Assembly (NCBI RefSeq): GCF_028595285.1
Contig: NZ_JAQQXQ010000004.1
Span: forward strand, 1 to 64,000
DNA: 64,000 nucleotides
Direction: 5' to 3'
DNA from: Erythrobacter fulvus
GTDB lineage: Bacteria; Pseudomonadota; Alphaproteobacteria; Sphingomonadales; Sphingomonadaceae
Positions 34,458 to 44,249 of this stretch are shown here, in pieces. The stretch's first letter is position 1; every line of letters starts with the position of its first letter. Under the pieces are notes generated by a model. That model did not search any database. It was not told the DNA's origin and saw only the letters and a list, made by a program, of their open reading frames with translations. The position numbers were made by a program, and so were the translations under genes.

Positions 34458-35495
34458 ATGACCGACCGGCCGACTGCTGCCGGCGGTGAAACTGCTGCGA
34501 TCGATCCCCGCAGACTTGCCTATGAACTCCGGCCCTTCACCAAGGTACGGACAGGACGCAGCATATGGGAACTGGCGGTGACGCTTGTCCCGTTTGTCGC
34601 GCTGGTTCTGGCGATGCTGATTGCGCTCGCATCGGGTTACGCAATCGGGCTGGCGCTGGTCCCGGTGGCGGGTCTGCTGCTGCTGAGAGCCTTCATTATC
34701 CAGCACGACTGCGGGCATGACGCCTTCCTAGCGAAACGGGCAAGCAACGATTGGCTCGGCAGAGCGCTGGGTGTGCTGACCTTCACCCCCTATGATTGCT
34801 GGCGGCGCTCGCACACGCTGCACCACGCCAACACCGGCAATCTGGATGCGCGCGGCTTTGGCGACGTCGATACCCTAACCGTGCGGGAATTCCAGTCCGC
34901 CGGACGCTTTCAGCGCCTGTTCTACAGGGTCTATCGCCATCCGGTTGTGCTGTTCGGCATCGGTCCCGCCTACCTGTTCCTCCTGCGCCACCGCCTGCCG
35001 ATCGGCCTGATGCGGGAAGGAACGCGGTACTGGGTCAGCGCGATCGCCACCAACCTTGCCACTGCTGCGATTCTGGCAGCGCTGATGGCGGTGTTCGGGA
35101 TCGGTAACACCTTGCTGGTGATCATCCCGACCTTGCTGGTCGCGGCCTCGACGGGGGTCTGGCTGTTCTACATCCAGCACCAGTTCGAACACGCGCACTG
35201 GGACAAGCGTGAAAACTGGTCGTTCCACGATGCGGCGCTGAAGGGCAGCTCGCACCTCGATCTGCCCCAGCCGCTGCGCTGGTTCACCGGCAATATCGGA
35301 ATGCACCATGTGCACCACCTAGCCAGCCGCATTCCGTTCTATCGCCTGCCGAATGTGCTTGCAGCCTACCCGGAGCTGCGCAACCTAAACCGCTTCACCA
35401 TCGCCCAGACGCTGAGGCCCCTCACCCTCACCTTGTGGGACGAGGATCAGCGGCGTCTTGTATCCTTCCGGGAGGCAGCCCGCGCATCAGGGTGA
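34458..35495 (+). CDS. Membrane fatty acid desaturase
   Basis: A 345-residue integral membrane di-iron desaturase. Histidine boxes HDCGHD, RRSHTLHH and MHHVHH are at normal spacing, and there are about five membrane helices. It is closest in pattern to omega-6/delta-12-type bacterial desaturases acting on lipid-bound or CoA-bound acyl chains; regiospecificity cannot be read from sequence. Divergent from crtW with about 180 bases between. The ATG at 34458 is preferred over a TTG at 34443; neither has a strong ribosome binding site. Confidence 0.85.
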   Translation: MTDRPTAAGGETAAIDPRRLAYELRPFTKVRTGRSIWELAVTLVPFVALVLAMLIALASGYAIGLALVPVAGLLLLRAFIIQHDCGHDAFLAKRASNDWLGRALGVLTFTPYDCWRRSHTLHHANTGNLDARGFGDVDTLTVREFQSAGRFQRLFYRVYRHPVVLFGIGPAYLFLLRHRLPIGLMREGTRYWVSAIATNLATAAILAALMAVFGIGNTLLVIIPTLLVAASTGVWLFYIQHQFEHAHWDKRENWSFHDAALKGSSHLDLPQPLRWFTGNIGMHHVHHLASRIPFYRLPNVLAAYPELRNLNRFTIAQTLRPLTLTLWDEDQRRLVSFREAARASG

Positions 35496-35506
35496 CAGGG
35501 TGGGAG

Positions 35507-35525
35507 GCCGGGGCGCGGCCCCGGC
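35507..35525. terminator. Strong hairpin between convergent genes (possible terminator without T-run)
   Basis: GCCGGGGC and GCCCCGGC form an 8-bp stem with a 3-base loop, between the convergent desaturase and thioesterase genes. No T-run follows, so it may be a rho-assisted or weak bidirectional terminator. Confidence 0.45.
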
Positions 35526-35528
35526 GCT

Positions 35529-35945
35529 TCATTCCCCCTTGGGAAAGAAGAATTCGCGCAGGTGTTCGCCGATACGCGCCGGGCGCAGGGTTTCGGCGTC
35601 GATGCAACACCACGATGATTGCACTTCGGCCAGCACATCCTCGCCGCGCTTGATCAGCGTCGAGTAGAACGCGCGCGCGCCATTGAAGCGTTCGAGCACG
35701 GTCTGTGCGATGACGTCATCATCGAGGAACGCGGGCTTGCGATAGGTAATCTCGTGCTTGAGCGCGACCCATGCTTTGCTGGCGATATCCTCCGCCGGGG
35801 CGAGATCGTTCCAGTGCGCCAACACGGCATCCTGCACCCAGTTCAGGTAGCGGGCATTGTTGACATGACCCATGAAGTCGATGTCGGCCGGATCGACCTT
35901 GATCGGGTGATAAAACGGCGATGCGGGAGATTCGGTTGCTGACAT
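35529..35945 (-). CDS. Acyl-CoA thioesterase, hotdog fold (4HBT family)
   Basis: A 138-residue hotdog-fold enzyme likely to hydrolyse acyl-CoA or acyl-ACP. Seen: DPADIDFMGHVNNARYLNWVQDA, the signature region with Asp and the MGHVNN turn characteristic of 4-hydroxybenzoyl-CoA-thioesterase-like proteins, then HEITYRKPAFLDDDVIAQT. Substrate unknown. Convergent with the desaturase, divergent from leuC. Confidence 0.82.
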   Translation of the reverse strand: MSATESPASPFYHPIKVDPADIDFMGHVNNARYLNWVQDAVLAHWNDLAPAEDIASKAWVALKHEITYRKPAFLDDDVIAQTVLERFNGARAFYSTLIKRGEDVLAEVQSSWCCIDAETLRPARIGEHLREFFFPKGE

Positions 35946-36069
35946 ATTTGTAAGTTATAGCCTAGAAAGCTTGCAAATCCATGACGAATTTGACCGGCGT
36001 CAATCGCGCACCTTGCACGAAGGCGCGGAGCGTGTCTAAGCGCACCTTCCAACAAGGAGCCGAGATGTC

Positions 36070-37500
36070 ATGGCGAGCCGCCCGCGCACACTCTACGAGA
36101 AGATCTGGGACGCCCATACCGTCGAAACACGCGACGACGGAACGGCACTGATCTATATCGACCGGCACCTCGTGCATGAGGTTACCAGCCCGCAGGCTTT
36201 CGAGGCGCTGAAGGTCGCCGGTCGCCCGGTGCGCCGGCCAGAACTGACCCTCGCCGTGCCCGATCACAACCTGCCGACGACGCCGCGACTGGACAGCACG
36301 GGCAAGCCCGTTCCGATTGCCGATCCGGAAAGCGCCGCCCAACTTGCCGCGCTCGAGGTGAACGCGCCGGCTTTCGGCATCCGCTACATCCCGGCAACCG
36401 CGAAGGAACAGGGGATCGTCCACGTGGTCGGCCCCGAACAGGGCTTCTCGCTGCCCGGCACCACCATCGTCTGCGGGGATTCGCACACCGCCTGCCACGG
36501 GGGCCTCGGCGCGCTCGCCTTCGGGATCGGTACGAGCGAGGTCGAACATGTCCTCGCCACGCAGACCCTGCTGCTCCAGCAGTCGAAGCCGATGGAAGTG
36601 CGCGTCGAAGGCGATCTTGGCCCGGGCGTGAGCGCGAAGGACCTGATCCTGCACATCATCGGCCGGATCGGCGCGGCGGGCGGCTCCGGCTACGTGATCG
36701 AATATCGCGGGCGCGTGTTCGAGCAGATGACGATCGAGGAACGCCTCACCGTCTGCAACATGAGCATCGAGGCGGGCGCGCGCGCCGGCCTGATCGCGCC
36801 CGACGATGTCACCTTCGCCTATCTCAAGGGCCGCCCGATGGCCCCGCAGGGCGATGAATGGGATGCGGCCGTCGCTTACTGGCGCACGCTGCATACCGAT
36901 GATGGCGCGGTCTTTGCCAAGTCGGTGACGATCAACGCAGCCGATGTCGAACCGAGCGTTACCTGGGGCACTTCGCCCGAGGACGTTGTGCCCATCGGGG
37001 GCTGTGTGCCGCATCCGGAGGAATTCGCCGACGAGAGCAAGCGCGTCGCGGCGCAGAAGTCGCTCGACTACATGGGCCTCGTCCCCGGCACCCCGATGAC
37101 CGAGGTGAGAATCGAGAACGTCTTCATCGGTAGCTGCACCAACAGCCGGATCGAAGACCTGCGCGCCGCCGCCGCAGTGCTTAAAGGTCGCCGCAAGGCC
37201 GACAACGTGCGCTGGGCCATCGTCGTCCCCGGCTCCGGCCTCGTGAAAGCACAGGCCGAGGAAGAGGGGCTCGACAAGATCTTCACCGAGGCCGGGTTCG
37301 AATGGCGCGAGCCGGGTTGTTCGGCGTGTTTGGGTATGAACCCCGACAAGGTGCCGCCGGGCGAACGCTGCGCCTCGACATCGAACCGCAACTTTGTCGG
37401 CCGGCAGGGGCCGGGTGCGCGCACCCACCTTGTCAGCCCGGCGATGGCGGCGGCTGCCGCAGTCACCGGGCGGCTCGCCGATGTGCGAGCGCTCGGCTGA
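36070..37500 (+). CDS. leuC: 3-isopropylmalate dehydratase large subunit
   Basis: Catalyses isomerisation of 2- to 3-isopropylmalate in leucine synthesis, as a heterodimer with LeuD. The 476 residues carry the 4Fe-4S ligands Cys356 (GSCTNSR), Cys417 and Cys420 ([10 protein letters not shown]), and the aconitase motifs [17 protein letters not shown] lies upstream; an out-of-frame ATG at 36065 is ignored. leuD follows after a small membrane-protein gene. Confidence 0.97.
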   Translation: MASRPRTLYEKIWDAHTVETRDDGTALIYIDRHLVHEVTSPQAFEALKVAGRPVRRPELTLAVPDHNLPTTPRLDSTGKPVPIADPESAAQLAALEVNAPAFGIRYIPATAKEQGIVHVVGPEQGFSLPGTTIVCGDSHTACHGGLGALAFGIGTSEVEHVLATQTLLLQQSKPMEVRVEGDLGPGVSAKDLILHIIGRIGAAGGSGYVIEYRGRVFEQMTIEERLTVCNMSIEAGARAGLIAPDDVTFAYLKGRPMAPQGDEWDAAVAYWRTLHTDDGAVFAKSVTINAADVEPSVTWGTSPEDVVPIGGCVPHPEEFADESKRVAAQKSLDYMGLVPGTPMTEVRIENVFIGSCTNSRIEDLRAAAAVLKGRRKADNVRWAIVVPGSGLVKAQAEEEGLDKIFTEAGFEWREPGCSACLGMNPDKVPPGERCASTSNRNFVGRQGPGARTHLVSPAMAAAAAVTGRLADVRALG

Positions 37501-37545
37501 TCTTGCGGACTTGAAACCGCCCCCCTTCAGGCGCATGGAACTGAC

Positions 37546-37734
37546 ATGACCGATAAGAAATCCGACAAGAAATCTGGCACCAACAAGGCTGCGCTGGGCG
37601 CGGCGGCAATCGGTTCGGCGGCGGTGGCGGCAGCCCTGCTCTATGCCGGGCGCAAGCTTGCCGCCAAGAAGAAGCCTAACGAGCCGACCCAGCCCGGCGC
37701 GATCCCCTCGGGCGAACCGCCCGAAACCGACTGA
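37546..37734 (+). CDS. Small single-pass membrane protein between leuC and leuD
   Basis: A 62-residue protein with a basic N-terminus (TDKKSDKKSG), one Ala/Gly-rich membrane helix (about 16-35) and a Pro-rich hydrophilic tail. It lies between leuC and leuD with gaps of 45 and 12 bases, so it is probably on the same transcript. It has no relation to LeuC or LeuD. Family not recognised; small genes at this position occur in some sphingomonads. Confidence 0.6.
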   Translation: MTDKKSDKKSGTNKAALGAAAIGSAAVAAALLYAGRKLAAKKKPNEPTQPGAIPSGEPPETD

Positions 37735-37746
37735 GGAGCACGGCGC

Positions 37747-38346
37747 ATGCAACCGCTGACCCGCGTCGAGGGCCGCGCCATCCCGCTCGGCCTCAAGAAT
37801 GTCGACACCGACATCATCATCCCGGCCAAATGGCTCAAGACCATCAGCCGCGAAGGTCTGGGCGCTGGCGCGTTCGAGGTGCTTCGGGCGGAACCGGGCA
37901 ATGTCTTCGACGATCCCGCTTACAAGGGCGCGCCGATCCTGATCGCGGGCGACAATTACGGCTGCGGATCGAGCCGCGAACACGCGGCATGGGCAATGCT
38001 CGACCTCGGCATCCGCGTGGTCATCGCACCGAGCTTTTCCGACATTCATTCGGGCAACGCCGTGAAGAACGGCATCCTGCCCGTGGTGCTGCCGCAGGAG
38101 GCGGTTGATCGTTTGCTGGAGGTGGCGCGCGAGGGGCTGGAGATCACCGTCGATCTGGAACAGCAGACCGTCACCACCCCCTATCAGGACCGCTTTACCT
38201 TCAAGATCGACCCGTTCCGGCGGCACTGCCTGCTCAACGGGCTCGACGAAGTCGGCCTCACGATGGCCCGGGGCGAAGCCATCGGCGCGTTCGAGGCCAG
38301 CCGCACCGCTGTCCAGCCGTGGCTGATGCGCGGCACCGCGATCTGA
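37747..38346 (+). CDS. leuD: 3-isopropylmalate dehydratase small subunit
   Basis: The 199-residue swivelling domain of isopropylmalate isomerase. Seen: [19 protein letters not shown] at the start, [17 protein letters not shown] (substrate-binding region), and [20 protein letters not shown]. Length and order match the family. Together with leuC it forms the active dehydratase. Confidence 0.96.
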   Translation: MQPLTRVEGRAIPLGLKNVDTDIIIPAKWLKTISREGLGAGAFEVLRAEPGNVFDDPAYKGAPILIAGDNYGCGSSREHAAWAMLDLGIRVVIAPSFSDIHSGNAVKNGILPVVLPQEAVDRLLEVAREGLEITVDLEQQTVTTPYQDRFTFKIDPFRRHCLLNGLDEVGLTMARGEAIGAFEASRTAVQPWLMRGTAI

Positions 38347-38371
38347 TCATTACCATTCGGGAGAGGACATC

Positions 38372-39370
38372 ATGAAAGCCATTCGCACCCACCAGACCGG
38401 CGGGCCGGAAACCCTGACGCTCGACGAGGTCGAGGCCCCCACCCCGGGCAAGGGCGAGGTGCTGGTGGCGGTCAAGGCCTGCGCGATCAACTATCCCGAC
38501 GGACTGATCATCCGCGACATGTACCAGTTCAAGCCGCAGCGCCCCTTTTCGCCCGGCGGCGAGATTTCGGGCGTGATCGAGGCGGTCGGCGAGGGCGTCG
38601 AAGGCTTTAAGGTCGGTGACCGGGTGATGGCGGGCATCGGCAATGGCGGCCTGGCCGAAAAGGTCGTGGTGCCCGCTGGACGCATTTTCCCGGTGCCCGA
38701 CGGCGTGCCGTTCGAAAAGGCGGCGAGCCTGCTGATGACCTACGGCACCACCATCCACGGCCTTAAAGACCGTGGCCACATCAAGGCGGGCGATACCGTG
38801 CTGGTGCTGGGCGCAGCGGGCGGCGTGGGCCTGTCGGCGGTGGAACTGGCCAAGGCTTTCGGCGCGCGCGTGGTCGCCGCTGTTTCCTCCGAAGCCAAGG
38901 GCGAAGTGGCGCGCAAGGCGGGCGCCGATGAAGTGGTGATCTACCCGCGCGAGGCGATGGACAAGGATGCGTCCAAGGAACTCGCCAATGCTTTCAAGGC
39001 AGCCTGCGGCCCCGAAGGCGCGAACATCGTCTATGACATCGTCGGCGGACAATATTCCGAACCCGCCTTGCGCGCGATCGCGTGGGAGGGCCGCTTCCTT
39101 GTGGTCGGTTTCCCGGCCGGAATCGCCAAGATGCCGCTCAACCTGACGCTGCTGAAGAGCTGCGACATCTGCGGCGTGTTCTGGGGTGCTTTCACCGCCC
39201 GCGAACCGGTGAAGTTCCGGGCCCAAGTCGAAGAGCTGTTCGACCTGATGAAGGCAGGCAAGATCGATCCGCTGGTGTCCGAGACCTTCCCGCTCGAGCG
39301 CGCGGGCGATGCCATCGCCAAGCTGGAAAACCGCGAGGCGGTGGGCAAGCTCGTCGTCACGATGGAATAA
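38372..39370 (+). CDS. NADPH:quinone oxidoreductase family protein
   Basis: A 332-residue zinc-free medium-chain dehydrogenase/reductase. The catalytic domain starts MKAIRTHQTGGPETL, and the NADPH-binding domain has VLVLGAAGGVGLSAVELAKAFGARV. There is no zinc-binding cysteine set, which separates it from alcohol dehydrogenases. It probably reduces quinones or enones (QOR-like) in the cytoplasm. It follows leuD by 25 bases, so it may be in the same transcript. Confidence 0.85.
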   Translation: MKAIRTHQTGGPETLTLDEVEAPTPGKGEVLVAVKACAINYPDGLIIRDMYQFKPQRPFSPGGEISGVIEAVGEGVEGFKVGDRVMAGIGNGGLAEKVVVPAGRIFPVPDGVPFEKAASLLMTYGTTIHGLKDRGHIKAGDTVLVLGAAGGVGLSAVELAKAFGARVVAAVSSEAKGEVARKAGADEVVIYPREAMDKDASKELANAFKAACGPEGANIVYDIVGGQYSEPALRAIAWEGRFLVVGFPAGIAKMPLNLTLLKSCDICGVFWGAFTAREPVKFRAQVEELFDLMKAGKIDPLVSETFPLERAGDAIAKLENREAVGKLVVTME

Positions 39371-39383
39371 TGTATCACCGCGT

Positions 39384-39405
39384 GCGGCTTCGTGCTTGAA
39401 GCCGC
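39384..39405. other. Intergenic hairpin
   Basis: GCGGCTTC and GAAGCCGC form a perfect 8-bp stem with a 6-base loop, after the oxidoreductase gene. No T-run immediately follows on either strand; a transcript end or an RNA stability element is possible. Confidence 0.4.
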
Positions 39406-39457
39406 GCGCAGGGGCCTTTATCGCTGCGGGTGGATCGTACCCGAGGGGACATAAGAA

Positions 39458-39781
39458 ATGACCGATTTCAAGGACCGCGAACGCGCAGAGGAAGCCCATT
39501 TCGCGCTCGAGGAAGAAGTGGCGTTCCGCATCGCCGCACGCCGCAACCGGCTGATGGGCGAATGGGCGGCCGGGCTGATGAATCTTACCCCGGAAGAAAC
39601 CGACGCCTATAAGAAGGCGGTGGTTCAGGCCGATTTCGAAGAAGCGGGCGACGAGGACGTGATCCGCAAGCTGCTCGGCGATCTGACCGCTGCCAGCACC
39701 GACATCAGCGAGGCGGATATTCGCGTCAAGCTTGAAGAGATGACGATCGCGGCGCGCCGCCAGCTGCTCGGCGAAGTCTGA
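39458..39781 (+). CDS. ATP synthase inhibitor zeta subunit (DUF1476)
   Basis: Small alphaproteobacterial inhibitor of F1-ATPase; in Paracoccus the zeta subunit blocks ATP hydrolysis. The 107 residues fit the family: MTDFKDRERAEEAHFALEEEVAFRIAARRNRLMGEWAAGLM, the inhibitory N-terminal helix, then a four-helix bundle tail. It is followed by bolA and grxD on the same strand. Loss or weakening of the inhibitory function has been noted in some relatives and cannot be judged here. Confidence 0.88.
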   Translation: MTDFKDRERAEEAHFALEEEVAFRIAARRNRLMGEWAAGLMNLTPEETDAYKKAVVQADFEEAGDEDVIRKLLGDLTAASTDISEADIRVKLEEMTIAARRQLLGEV

Positions 39782-39806
39782 TCCTTACGCGAAGGGAGCC
39801 ATCGCC

Positions 39807-40040
39807 ATGCCGATGAGTGCCGCCGCCATCGAGGAAGCCATCCTCGCCGCTCTACCCGGAGCCACGGTTGAACTGACCGATCTCGCCGGTGACGACGATC
39901 ACTGGGCCGCGACCGTCACCGCGCCGCAATTCGTCGGCAAGACCCGCGTCGCGCAGCACAAGATGGTCTATGCGGCCTTCGGTGGACGCATGGGAGGCGA
40001 ACTCCATGCCTTGCAAGTGACCACCAAGGTTCCCACCTGA
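39807..40040 (+). CDS. bolA: BolA family protein
   Basis: A 77-residue BolA-fold protein that pairs with monothiol glutaredoxin to handle iron-sulfur clusters. It shows the family block [24 protein letters not shown] with its conserved His. GGGAG lies upstream of the ATG. grxD follows 41 bases later, the usual functional partner. Confidence 0.9.
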   Translation: MPMSAAAIEEAILAALPGATVELTDLAGDDDHWAATVTAPQFVGKTRVAQHKMVYAAFGGRMGGELHALQVTTKVPT

Positions 40041-40081
40041 AACGCAACACCCGTTCAACCGCATCAGGGGCCACCCGAAAC

Positions 40082-40411
40082 ATGTCCGATACCAACGCCC
40101 GTATTTCCGATCTCGTCACCAGCAACGACGTCGTCCTGTTCATGAAGGGCACGCCGCTGTTCCCGCAATGCGGCTTTTCAAGCCGCGCGGTTGCGATTCT
40201 CGATCACTGCGGGGTCGCCTATGAAAGCGTCGACGTGCTGCAGGACATGGAGATCCGGCAGGGCATTAAGTCATTCTCCGACTGGCCGACCATCCCGCAG
40301 CTTTACGTGAAGGGCGAATTCGTCGGCGGCAGCGACATCATGATGGAAATGTTCGAAGCAGGCGAATTGCAGCAACTGCTCGACGAGAGCGGCGTCGAGA
40401 AGGCCGCGTAA
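40082..40411 (+). CDS. grxD: Monothiol glutaredoxin, Grx4 family
   Basis: A 109-residue thioredoxin-fold protein with the monothiol motif CGFSS (Cys30), followed by the glutathione-binding segment [19 protein letters not shown]. It assembles and delivers Fe-S clusters with BolA. Its position directly after bolA supports the pairing. A terminator follows 70 bases downstream. Confidence 0.95.
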   Translation: MSDTNARISDLVTSNDVVLFMKGTPLFPQCGFSSRAVAILDHCGVAYESVDVLQDMEIRQGIKSFSDWPTIPQLYVKGEFVGGSDIMMEMFEAGELQQLLDESGVEKAA

Positions 40412-40480
40412 CAGCCCTTCCGCCGATCTTGCGCGCGCCTGTTCCGGCAATGGCGGGCGCGCTTCGGATACCAGAATAGA

Positions 40481-40513
40481 AAAGCGCCCCGCAGGACCAG
40501 TGCGGGGCGCTTT
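40481..40513 (+). terminator. Rho-independent terminator after grxD
   Basis: AAAGCGCCCCGCA and TGCGGGGCGCTTT pair over 13 bp with a 7-base loop; TTTTT continues on the plus strand. It probably ends the zeta inhibitor-bolA-grxD transcript. Confidence 0.9.
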
Positions 40514-40761
40514 TTCATTTCAGGGGAGGCGCCGCCCGAAAACCAGGAAAGGCGCGCCTCTTATTGAAGACCATCGGGACCGCCACATACTATGCATATG
40601 GCGTGCCAAATCGCGGAAATGTCGGAAATCAGGGATTTTTCGGGGCACCGATACGGGCAGTCCGGAGCGATGTGTAAAGCAGCCCGACACTCCTCTCCAA
40701 AGCGGCAGGATAGTGCCTGCGTGCTTGGCAAGCGCCCGCCGGCGCGCCATGCTGACCGGTG
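40514..40761. other. Non-coding stretch before the Nudix gene
   Basis: Together with the terminator the gap between grxD and the next gene is 350 bases. After the terminator I see no gene, RNA or clear promoter; short open frames on both strands overlap each other and look like chance. Confidence 0.5.
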
Positions 40762-41544
40762 ATGAGCACTGATTCCCCAGCCCAGGGCATTCCCGCAGCC
40801 ACCATCATCATCTTCCGCAACGCCCCGGCGGGCGGCGCGCCGGAAGTGCTGATGACCGTGCGTTCACGCAACATGTCCTTTGCCGGGGGCATGGCGGTGT
40901 TCCCCGGCGGGCGGGTCGATCCGGCAGACTTCGCTCTGGGCGAGGAAATCGCCGACCGCGCCGCCATCCCCGTCGATGAAGCCGCCCACCAGATCGCCGC
41001 CGTGCGCGAAACGCTGGAGGAAACCGGCCTCGCGCTCGGGCTGGCGGGGCAGATCGATGCCGACCGCGCCGCTGCTGCCCGCGCGATGCTGGCTGAAACA
41101 CAGGCGCTCGCGCCGGTGCTGGCGGAGTTCGGCTGGAATCTGGACCTTGCCCAGATCACGCCCTTCGCGCGCTGGTTCCCGAAGAACGAGAACATCCCGC
41201 GCGTCTATGACACCCGCTTCTATCTCGCCAATCTGGGTACGGGCGCGGTCGATGTTTCGATCGACCATGCGGAAAACACCCATTTGTTCTGGACATCGGC
41301 GCAAGGCGCATTGGATGCGGCCGAGCGCGGCGAGATCAAACTGATCTTCCCCACCCGCCGCAATCTCGAACGGCTGGCGCTTTTCGGCAGCTACGAGGAG
41401 GCCCGCGCGCAGGCCGAAGCGATTCCGGTGCGCACGATCATGCCGCAGGTGGTGGAGCAGGACGGCAAGCCCTGGCTGACGATCCTGTCCGACGCCGGCT
41501 ATCCGGTTACCGCAGAACTGCTGGAAAATGTGGCCCGGGGATAA
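40762..41544 (+). CDS. Nudix hydrolase (NUDT19-like)
   Basis: A 260-residue Nudix enzyme that would hydrolyse a nucleoside-diphosphate-linked compound, possibly CoA or a CoA ester as for NUDT7/19 relatives. The start FAGGMAVFPGGRVDP and the later AAVRETLEETGLALG carry the split Nudix box (REx2EExG), with an insertion between the two halves as in NUDT19. A GTG three bases upstream is an alternative start. A terminator and the convergent TonB-receptor gene follow. Confidence 0.82.
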   Translation: MSTDSPAQGIPAATIIIFRNAPAGGAPEVLMTVRSRNMSFAGGMAVFPGGRVDPADFALGEEIADRAAIPVDEAAHQIAAVRETLEETGLALGLAGQIDADRAAAARAMLAETQALAPVLAEFGWNLDLAQITPFARWFPKNENIPRVYDTRFYLANLGTGAVDVSIDHAENTHLFWTSAQGALDAAERGEIKLIFPTRRNLERLALFGSYEEARAQAEAIPVRTIMPQVVEQDGKPWLTILSDAGYPVTAELLENVARG

Positions 41545-41611
41545 CACCCGCCCTCAAGCAGCTGTTGCGAAGCACAGCCGCTGGCTGAACCGGTAGGGCG
41601 ACAAGGACTCA

Positions 41612-41648
41612 CAAAAACGGCGGCGCGGGTTTTTCCCGTCGCCGCCGT
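41612..41648 (-). terminator. Rho-independent terminator of the TonB-receptor operon
   Basis: ACGGCGGCG and CGCCGCCGT, with an inner CGGG/CCCG stem, form a long hairpin; on the minus strand TTTTT follows. It lies 20 bases past the TonB-receptor stop and marks the end of the leftward operon. Confidence 0.9.
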
Positions 41649-41668
41649 GTCTGGCCTACCCGAGGGGC

Positions 41669-44209
41669 TCAGAACTTGTAGCCAAGCTCCACACCGAAGC
41701 GCTGCAAGCCGCCCGGCGAGATGAACGAGCCGCCGAATTCCACCGCAGTGATGACTTCGTTGAGATAGCGCTCGTCGAACAGGTTTTCGGCATAGGCGAA
41801 GATTGACCAACGGTCGGTCTCCAGCCCGATGCGCATGTCGACGACACCGAAGGTATCGCGCTGCGAAACCGAGTAATCGGCATCGCCCACGAAGGCCGGC
41901 AGCGCCAGCGCCGAACCCGGCAGCAACCCGCTGAACAGGGTCGGGTTGGTATCGTCCTGCAGAGTGTGGAACCACGTCGGGCCGGTAATCCGGTAATCGA
42001 CGCGGCTGACGAAGTTGATCGTGTTCGACACCGGCAGATCGAGCTGGGTGCCGAGGTTGATGGTGTAATCGGCGGTATAGGGCGACTTGTTGCCCACCGT
42101 CACCGGACGCGAGGCATTGGCCTTGATCTCGCTGTCGGTGACGTTGGCCGAACCGAACACCGTCCAGCCTTCCAGCAGCTCGGCGGTGAGGTTGAGCTCG
42201 GCCCCGAAGATTTCCACCTCGTCGATGTTCGAGACAACGCGCAGCAGGCCGAAACCGCCGACGAAGAACTCGAAGAACTGCATGTCGTCGATATTGGTGT
42301 AGTAACCGGCCAGATCGAAGGTGATCCGGTTGTCGAGCAGATTGCCCTTGATCCCCGCCTCGAACGCGCTGGAGACTTCCTTGCGGTACTGGTCGTTGAT
42401 CAGCACGTTGGTACCGATGAACTGGTTGAACGCCTGATCGACGATCGCGGCCGAGCCCTGGTTGTTGAAGCCGCCCGATTTGAAGCCGATACCCCAGTTG
42501 GCATAGAGATTGATATCGTCGGTTGCCTCGTAACGCAGCGAGATCTTGGGCTGGAACTGCTTGAAGGTCTGCGACTGATCGGGGATCGGCTGGACCACGC
42601 CGCCGACGACCTGCTGACCGGGATTGATCGGGCCGCCGGTGATCGGATCGAACACGGCAGGCACAAGGCTGCTGATGCTGCGGTCTTCGATATCGTAACG
42701 TCCGGCGACGCTGATGTTGAAGCGATCCGACACATCGAAATCGGCCGATGCGAACAGCGCGTAGACGTCAGTCGAGAAATCGTCGTTATACAGCTGGGTG
42801 GTGGGGTTGGCCGAACCCGGCGCGTTATAGAGCTGGCGGGTCACACCATTGCCGAGGTCCGCTCCGAGGCTGACGCCCACTTCGCGATCGATGTGCAGGT
42901 AATAGGCCCCGACCTGCCAATTGAACGGCCCGTCGCCGTTGGAAGCGAGACGGATTTCGGCGCTGAAATCGCTCTGTTCGCGGATCTGGAACTGGGTGCC
43001 GTCGCAGGTCGTCGGGCTATAGGGGCCGAAGGTCGAACCGTTGGCGGGCGCGAAGATGAACGGCACCGGGATCTGGCCGATGAAGGTCGGCGCGTTGAGC
43101 GGGAAGCCGGTGAGCGCCGCGGTCGAGCCGAAGCATGCGGCATTAGCAGCAGCTAGAGCGCCGGTCGCGGTTCCGGTGAAGTCAAGGAAGCGCGCGAAGT
43201 CGGCCGAGGTGCCGTCTGCGGTAAGCGACTGGTCAACATCGCTGTAAAGCGCCCAGGCCGTCAGCGTGACGCTGTCGAACTGGTGTTCGATCTTGGCCGA
43301 AGCCTCGAAGGTGGTCTGATCGTTGGTCGGACGGATGTTCGAATAGAAACCGAACGGGTGGGTGTTCACGTCCTCGAAGAAAGCGGGATCGACCGCAGCG
43401 AAATTGGGCAGGTGGAAGCTGGCGTTGAAGTTGATCGACGCCCCCGTGAGATCGGCATAGCGCGCCTTCACGTCGAGTTCGGTATTCGGCCCCAGCTCGG
43501 CCACGAAACGCCCGTCGACCGACCAGATTTCCTGATCATCGATGGTCTTGGAATTATTGAGGAAACGGTTGCGGAAGAAGCCGTCGGTGGTCGAATAGTT
43601 GCCCGACAGCACAAAGCCCGCCGTGTCGCCCACCGGCACCGAGACATATCCGGTGGCAAGATAGGTGTTGTCTTCGGCAGCGCGCAGCGTCGCCCCGGCT
43701 TCGAGCCGGTCGCCCGGCTTCAGGGTCTGGATCACGATCGCACCCGCCGCAGCGTTACGCCCGTAAAGCGCGCCCTGCGGGCCTTTGAGGATTTCGACCT
43801 GCCGCAGCGTGCCCTGGTTCTGATTCAATTGTGCGGTGTTGGTCTTGAGGATCCCGTCGACCACCAGCGCGACCGAGCTTTCCGCGTCGCGCGCACCGTT
43901 GATGCCGCGGATGTTGATCTGGGTGTCGCCCGCTTCGGCCGTGCCGGTAACGATGGTGACGCCCGGGGTCAGCTGGATGAAGTCGTCGGCGCGCTGCACC
44001 CCCGTCTTCGCCAGCGTGTCCGCGCCGAACACAGTGACCGACGCCGGCACATCGGCAAGGGTTTCCGACTGGCGGCGGGCGGTGACGATGATTGCGTTAT
44101 CATCTTCTGCGGCCTGACTGGTGCCGGGGGCATCCTGCGCCATTGCAGGGGTGGCAAAGGCAATGGCGCCAAGAGCCGCGCCAGAGGCAAGAACGAGACG
44201 GACATTCAT
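41669..44209 (-). CDS. TonB-dependent outer-membrane receptor
   Basis: An 846-residue receptor with a signal peptide (to ...ATPAMAQ) and a plug domain (DNAIIVTARRQSETLADVPASVTVFG, GDTQINIRGINGARD). A 22-strand barrel follows, ending in the terminal aromatic of GVELGYKF. A TonB box-like sequence (IIVTA) is at the mature N-terminus. It imports a scarce or large compound across the outer membrane. It lies 40 bases after the NTF2-like gene, AGGAG precedes its ATG, and it is last in the leftward operon. The ligand is presumably the substrate of the flanking enzymes; sphingomonads often use such receptors for aromatic or sugar substrates. Confidence 0.92.
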   Translation of the reverse strand: MNVRLVLASGAALGAIAFATPAMAQDAPGTSQAAEDDNAIIVTARRQSETLADVPASVTVFGADTLAKTGVQRADDFIQLTPGVTIVTGTAEAGDTQINIRGINGARDAESSVALVVDGILKTNTAQLNQNQGTLRQVEILKGPQGALYGRNAAAGAIVIQTLKPGDRLEAGATLRAAEDNTYLATGYVSVPVGDTAGFVLSGNYSTTDGFFRNRFLNNSKTIDDQEIWSVDGRFVAELGPNTELDVKARYADLTGASINFNASFHLPNFAAVDPAFFEDVNTHPFGFYSNIRPTNDQTTFEASAKIEHQFDSVTLTAWALYSDVDQSLTADGTSADFARFLDFTGTATGALAAANAACFGSTAALTGFPLNAPTFIGQIPVPFIFAPANGSTFGPYSPTTCDGTQFQIREQSDFSAEIRLASNGDGPFNWQVGAYYLHIDREVGVSLGADLGNGVTRQLYNAPGSANPTTQLYNDDFSTDVYALFASADFDVSDRFNISVAGRYDIEDRSISSLVPAVFDPITGGPINPGQQVVGGVVQPIPDQSQTFKQFQPKISLRYEATDDINLYANWGIGFKSGGFNNQGSAAIVDQAFNQFIGTNVLINDQYRKEVSSAFEAGIKGNLLDNRITFDLAGYYTNIDDMQFFEFFVGGFGLLRVVSNIDEVEIFGAELNLTAELLEGWTVFGSANVTDSEIKANASRPVTVGNKSPYTADYTINLGTQLDLPVSNTINFVSRVDYRITGPTWFHTLQDDTNPTLFSGLLPGSALALPAFVGDADYSVSQRDTFGVVDMRIGLETDRWSIFAYAENLFDERYLNEVITAVEFGGSFISPGGLQRFGVELGYKF

Positions 44210-44249
44210 GGGACGGCTCTCCTAGATGCGAATGAGAGGATTGGAGGGA

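Noticed and set aside
40560-40750. Possible small gene in the gap before the Nudix gene
   Set aside because: Short frames on both strands overlap, with no ribosome binding site or conserved pattern.
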